From Prevotella sp. (GTDB lineage Bacteria; Bacteroidota; Bacteroidia; Bacteroidales; Bacteroidaceae): a stretch of 61,751 nucleotides of DNA. The position numbers were made by a program, and so were the translations under genes. This document shows, piece after piece, positions 61,700 to 61,751 of the stretch. The stretch covers positions 1 to 61,751 of the forward strand of contig JAFULM010000036.1 in the NCBI GenBank assembly GCA_017483185.1, in the 5' to 3' direction. The number at the start of each line of letters is the position of its first letter. Within the stretch, counting starts at the first letter, position 1. Under the pieces are notes generated by a model. It saw nothing but the letters and a program-made list of their open reading frames with translations. It was not told where the DNA came from and searched no databases.

Positions 61700-61751
61700 C
61701 AAAGCCCGCTAAGGAGTTAAAGGAGTTAAAGGGAGTTAAGGAGTTAAAGGG
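61700..61751 (+). repeat. AAGGAGTTAA tandem repeats
   Basis: Four or five units of GGAGTTAAA/GGAGTTAA run to the window edge right after the GH35 stop; the array continues beyond the window. Confidence 0.7.

Noticed and set aside
1-61751. Insertion sequences or complete transposase genes
   Set aside because: No transposase frame was found; only MITE-like and palindromic elements.

Overview
The window is chromosomal DNA from a member of the Bacteroidota, most likely order Bacteroidales and close to Prevotellaceae. The evidence is many promoters of the Bacteroidota form (TTTG or TTG, about 19-20 nt, TAnnTTTG), few Shine-Dalgarno sites, a Mfa1/Mfa2-type (type V) pilus operon, SPII-lipoprotein-rich surface genes, and a carbohydrate-degradation cluster. 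The left ~16.5 kb looks more AT-rich by eye than the rest, as expected of an accessory island.

Region 1 (1-16.3 kb), defence island. A minus-strand operon reads from 12.0 kb down to 0.1 kb: a small XRE regulator, a Schlafen/AlbA_2-type ATP-binding protein broken by one missing base, two C5-cytosine DNA methyltransferases, a MORC/GHKL ATPase, a Z1-domain ATPase, a DUF4420-like PD-(D/E)XK protein, an unrecognised 519-residue protein, and a trypsin-like protease interrupted by an in-frame TGA. This matches the MORC/Z1/PD-(D/E)XK restriction-type systems. An XRE/ImmA pair follows (12.7-13.85 kb). Divergent from it is a plus-strand bacterial ubiquitin-like operon (14.0-16.3 kb): a two-domain multiubiquitin protein, a ThiF/E1-like adenylyltransferase, a DUF6527 zinc protein and a 56-residue basic protein. 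No E2 or JAB gene is present.

Region 2 (16.3-33.3 kb), fimbriae. After repeat-rich spacer DNA comes a tyrosine recombinase, and then, all on the minus strand, a type V pilus operon (DUF3575, DUF3868, Mfa1 major subunit, Mfa2/FimB anchor, a Mfa-like accessory, DUF4906 tip-like protein, thioredoxin-like lipoprotein). Upstream of the operon lie two neighbouring ~200-bp segments, each bounded by its own inverted repeat. The repeats share half-sites but have different 3-nt cores. The distal segment carries a promoter that now points into the operon. This looks like a two-part phase switch. A ~2 kb gene-free stretch follows; it holds repeats and a promoter-to-terminator unit that may encode an RNA.

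Region 3 (33.3-53 kb), core genes: rsmA, O-acetylhomoserine sulfhydrylase, gdhA with rlpA, a secreted pectate lyase, a glycine-zipper lipoprotein, a flippase-like membrane protein with pepD, corA, a DUF349 protein, tRNA-Gln, rsfS-ftsH-cdsA and a YitT protein. The corA leader carries an 11-codon upstream ORF and two mutually exclusive pairings, one covering the corA ribosome-binding site. It is a candidate magnesium-responsive translational switch.

Region 4 (53.9-61.7 kb): a secreted glycan-degrading operon, GH127, DUF2264/GH154, heparinase II/III-type lyase and GH35 beta-galactosidase. It fits arabinogalactan or rhamnogalacturonan side-chain breakdown.

The spacers between core genes hold several families of dispersed palindromic repeats: a GC-rich ~200-400 bp element in four copies, a GTCGCGAC palindrome in four, ACGCAAAGACGC hairpins in three, an ACACAGAGACACGG element in two, and an AGTCTTTAAGTGGGG element in two, one of which carries a nested insertion.
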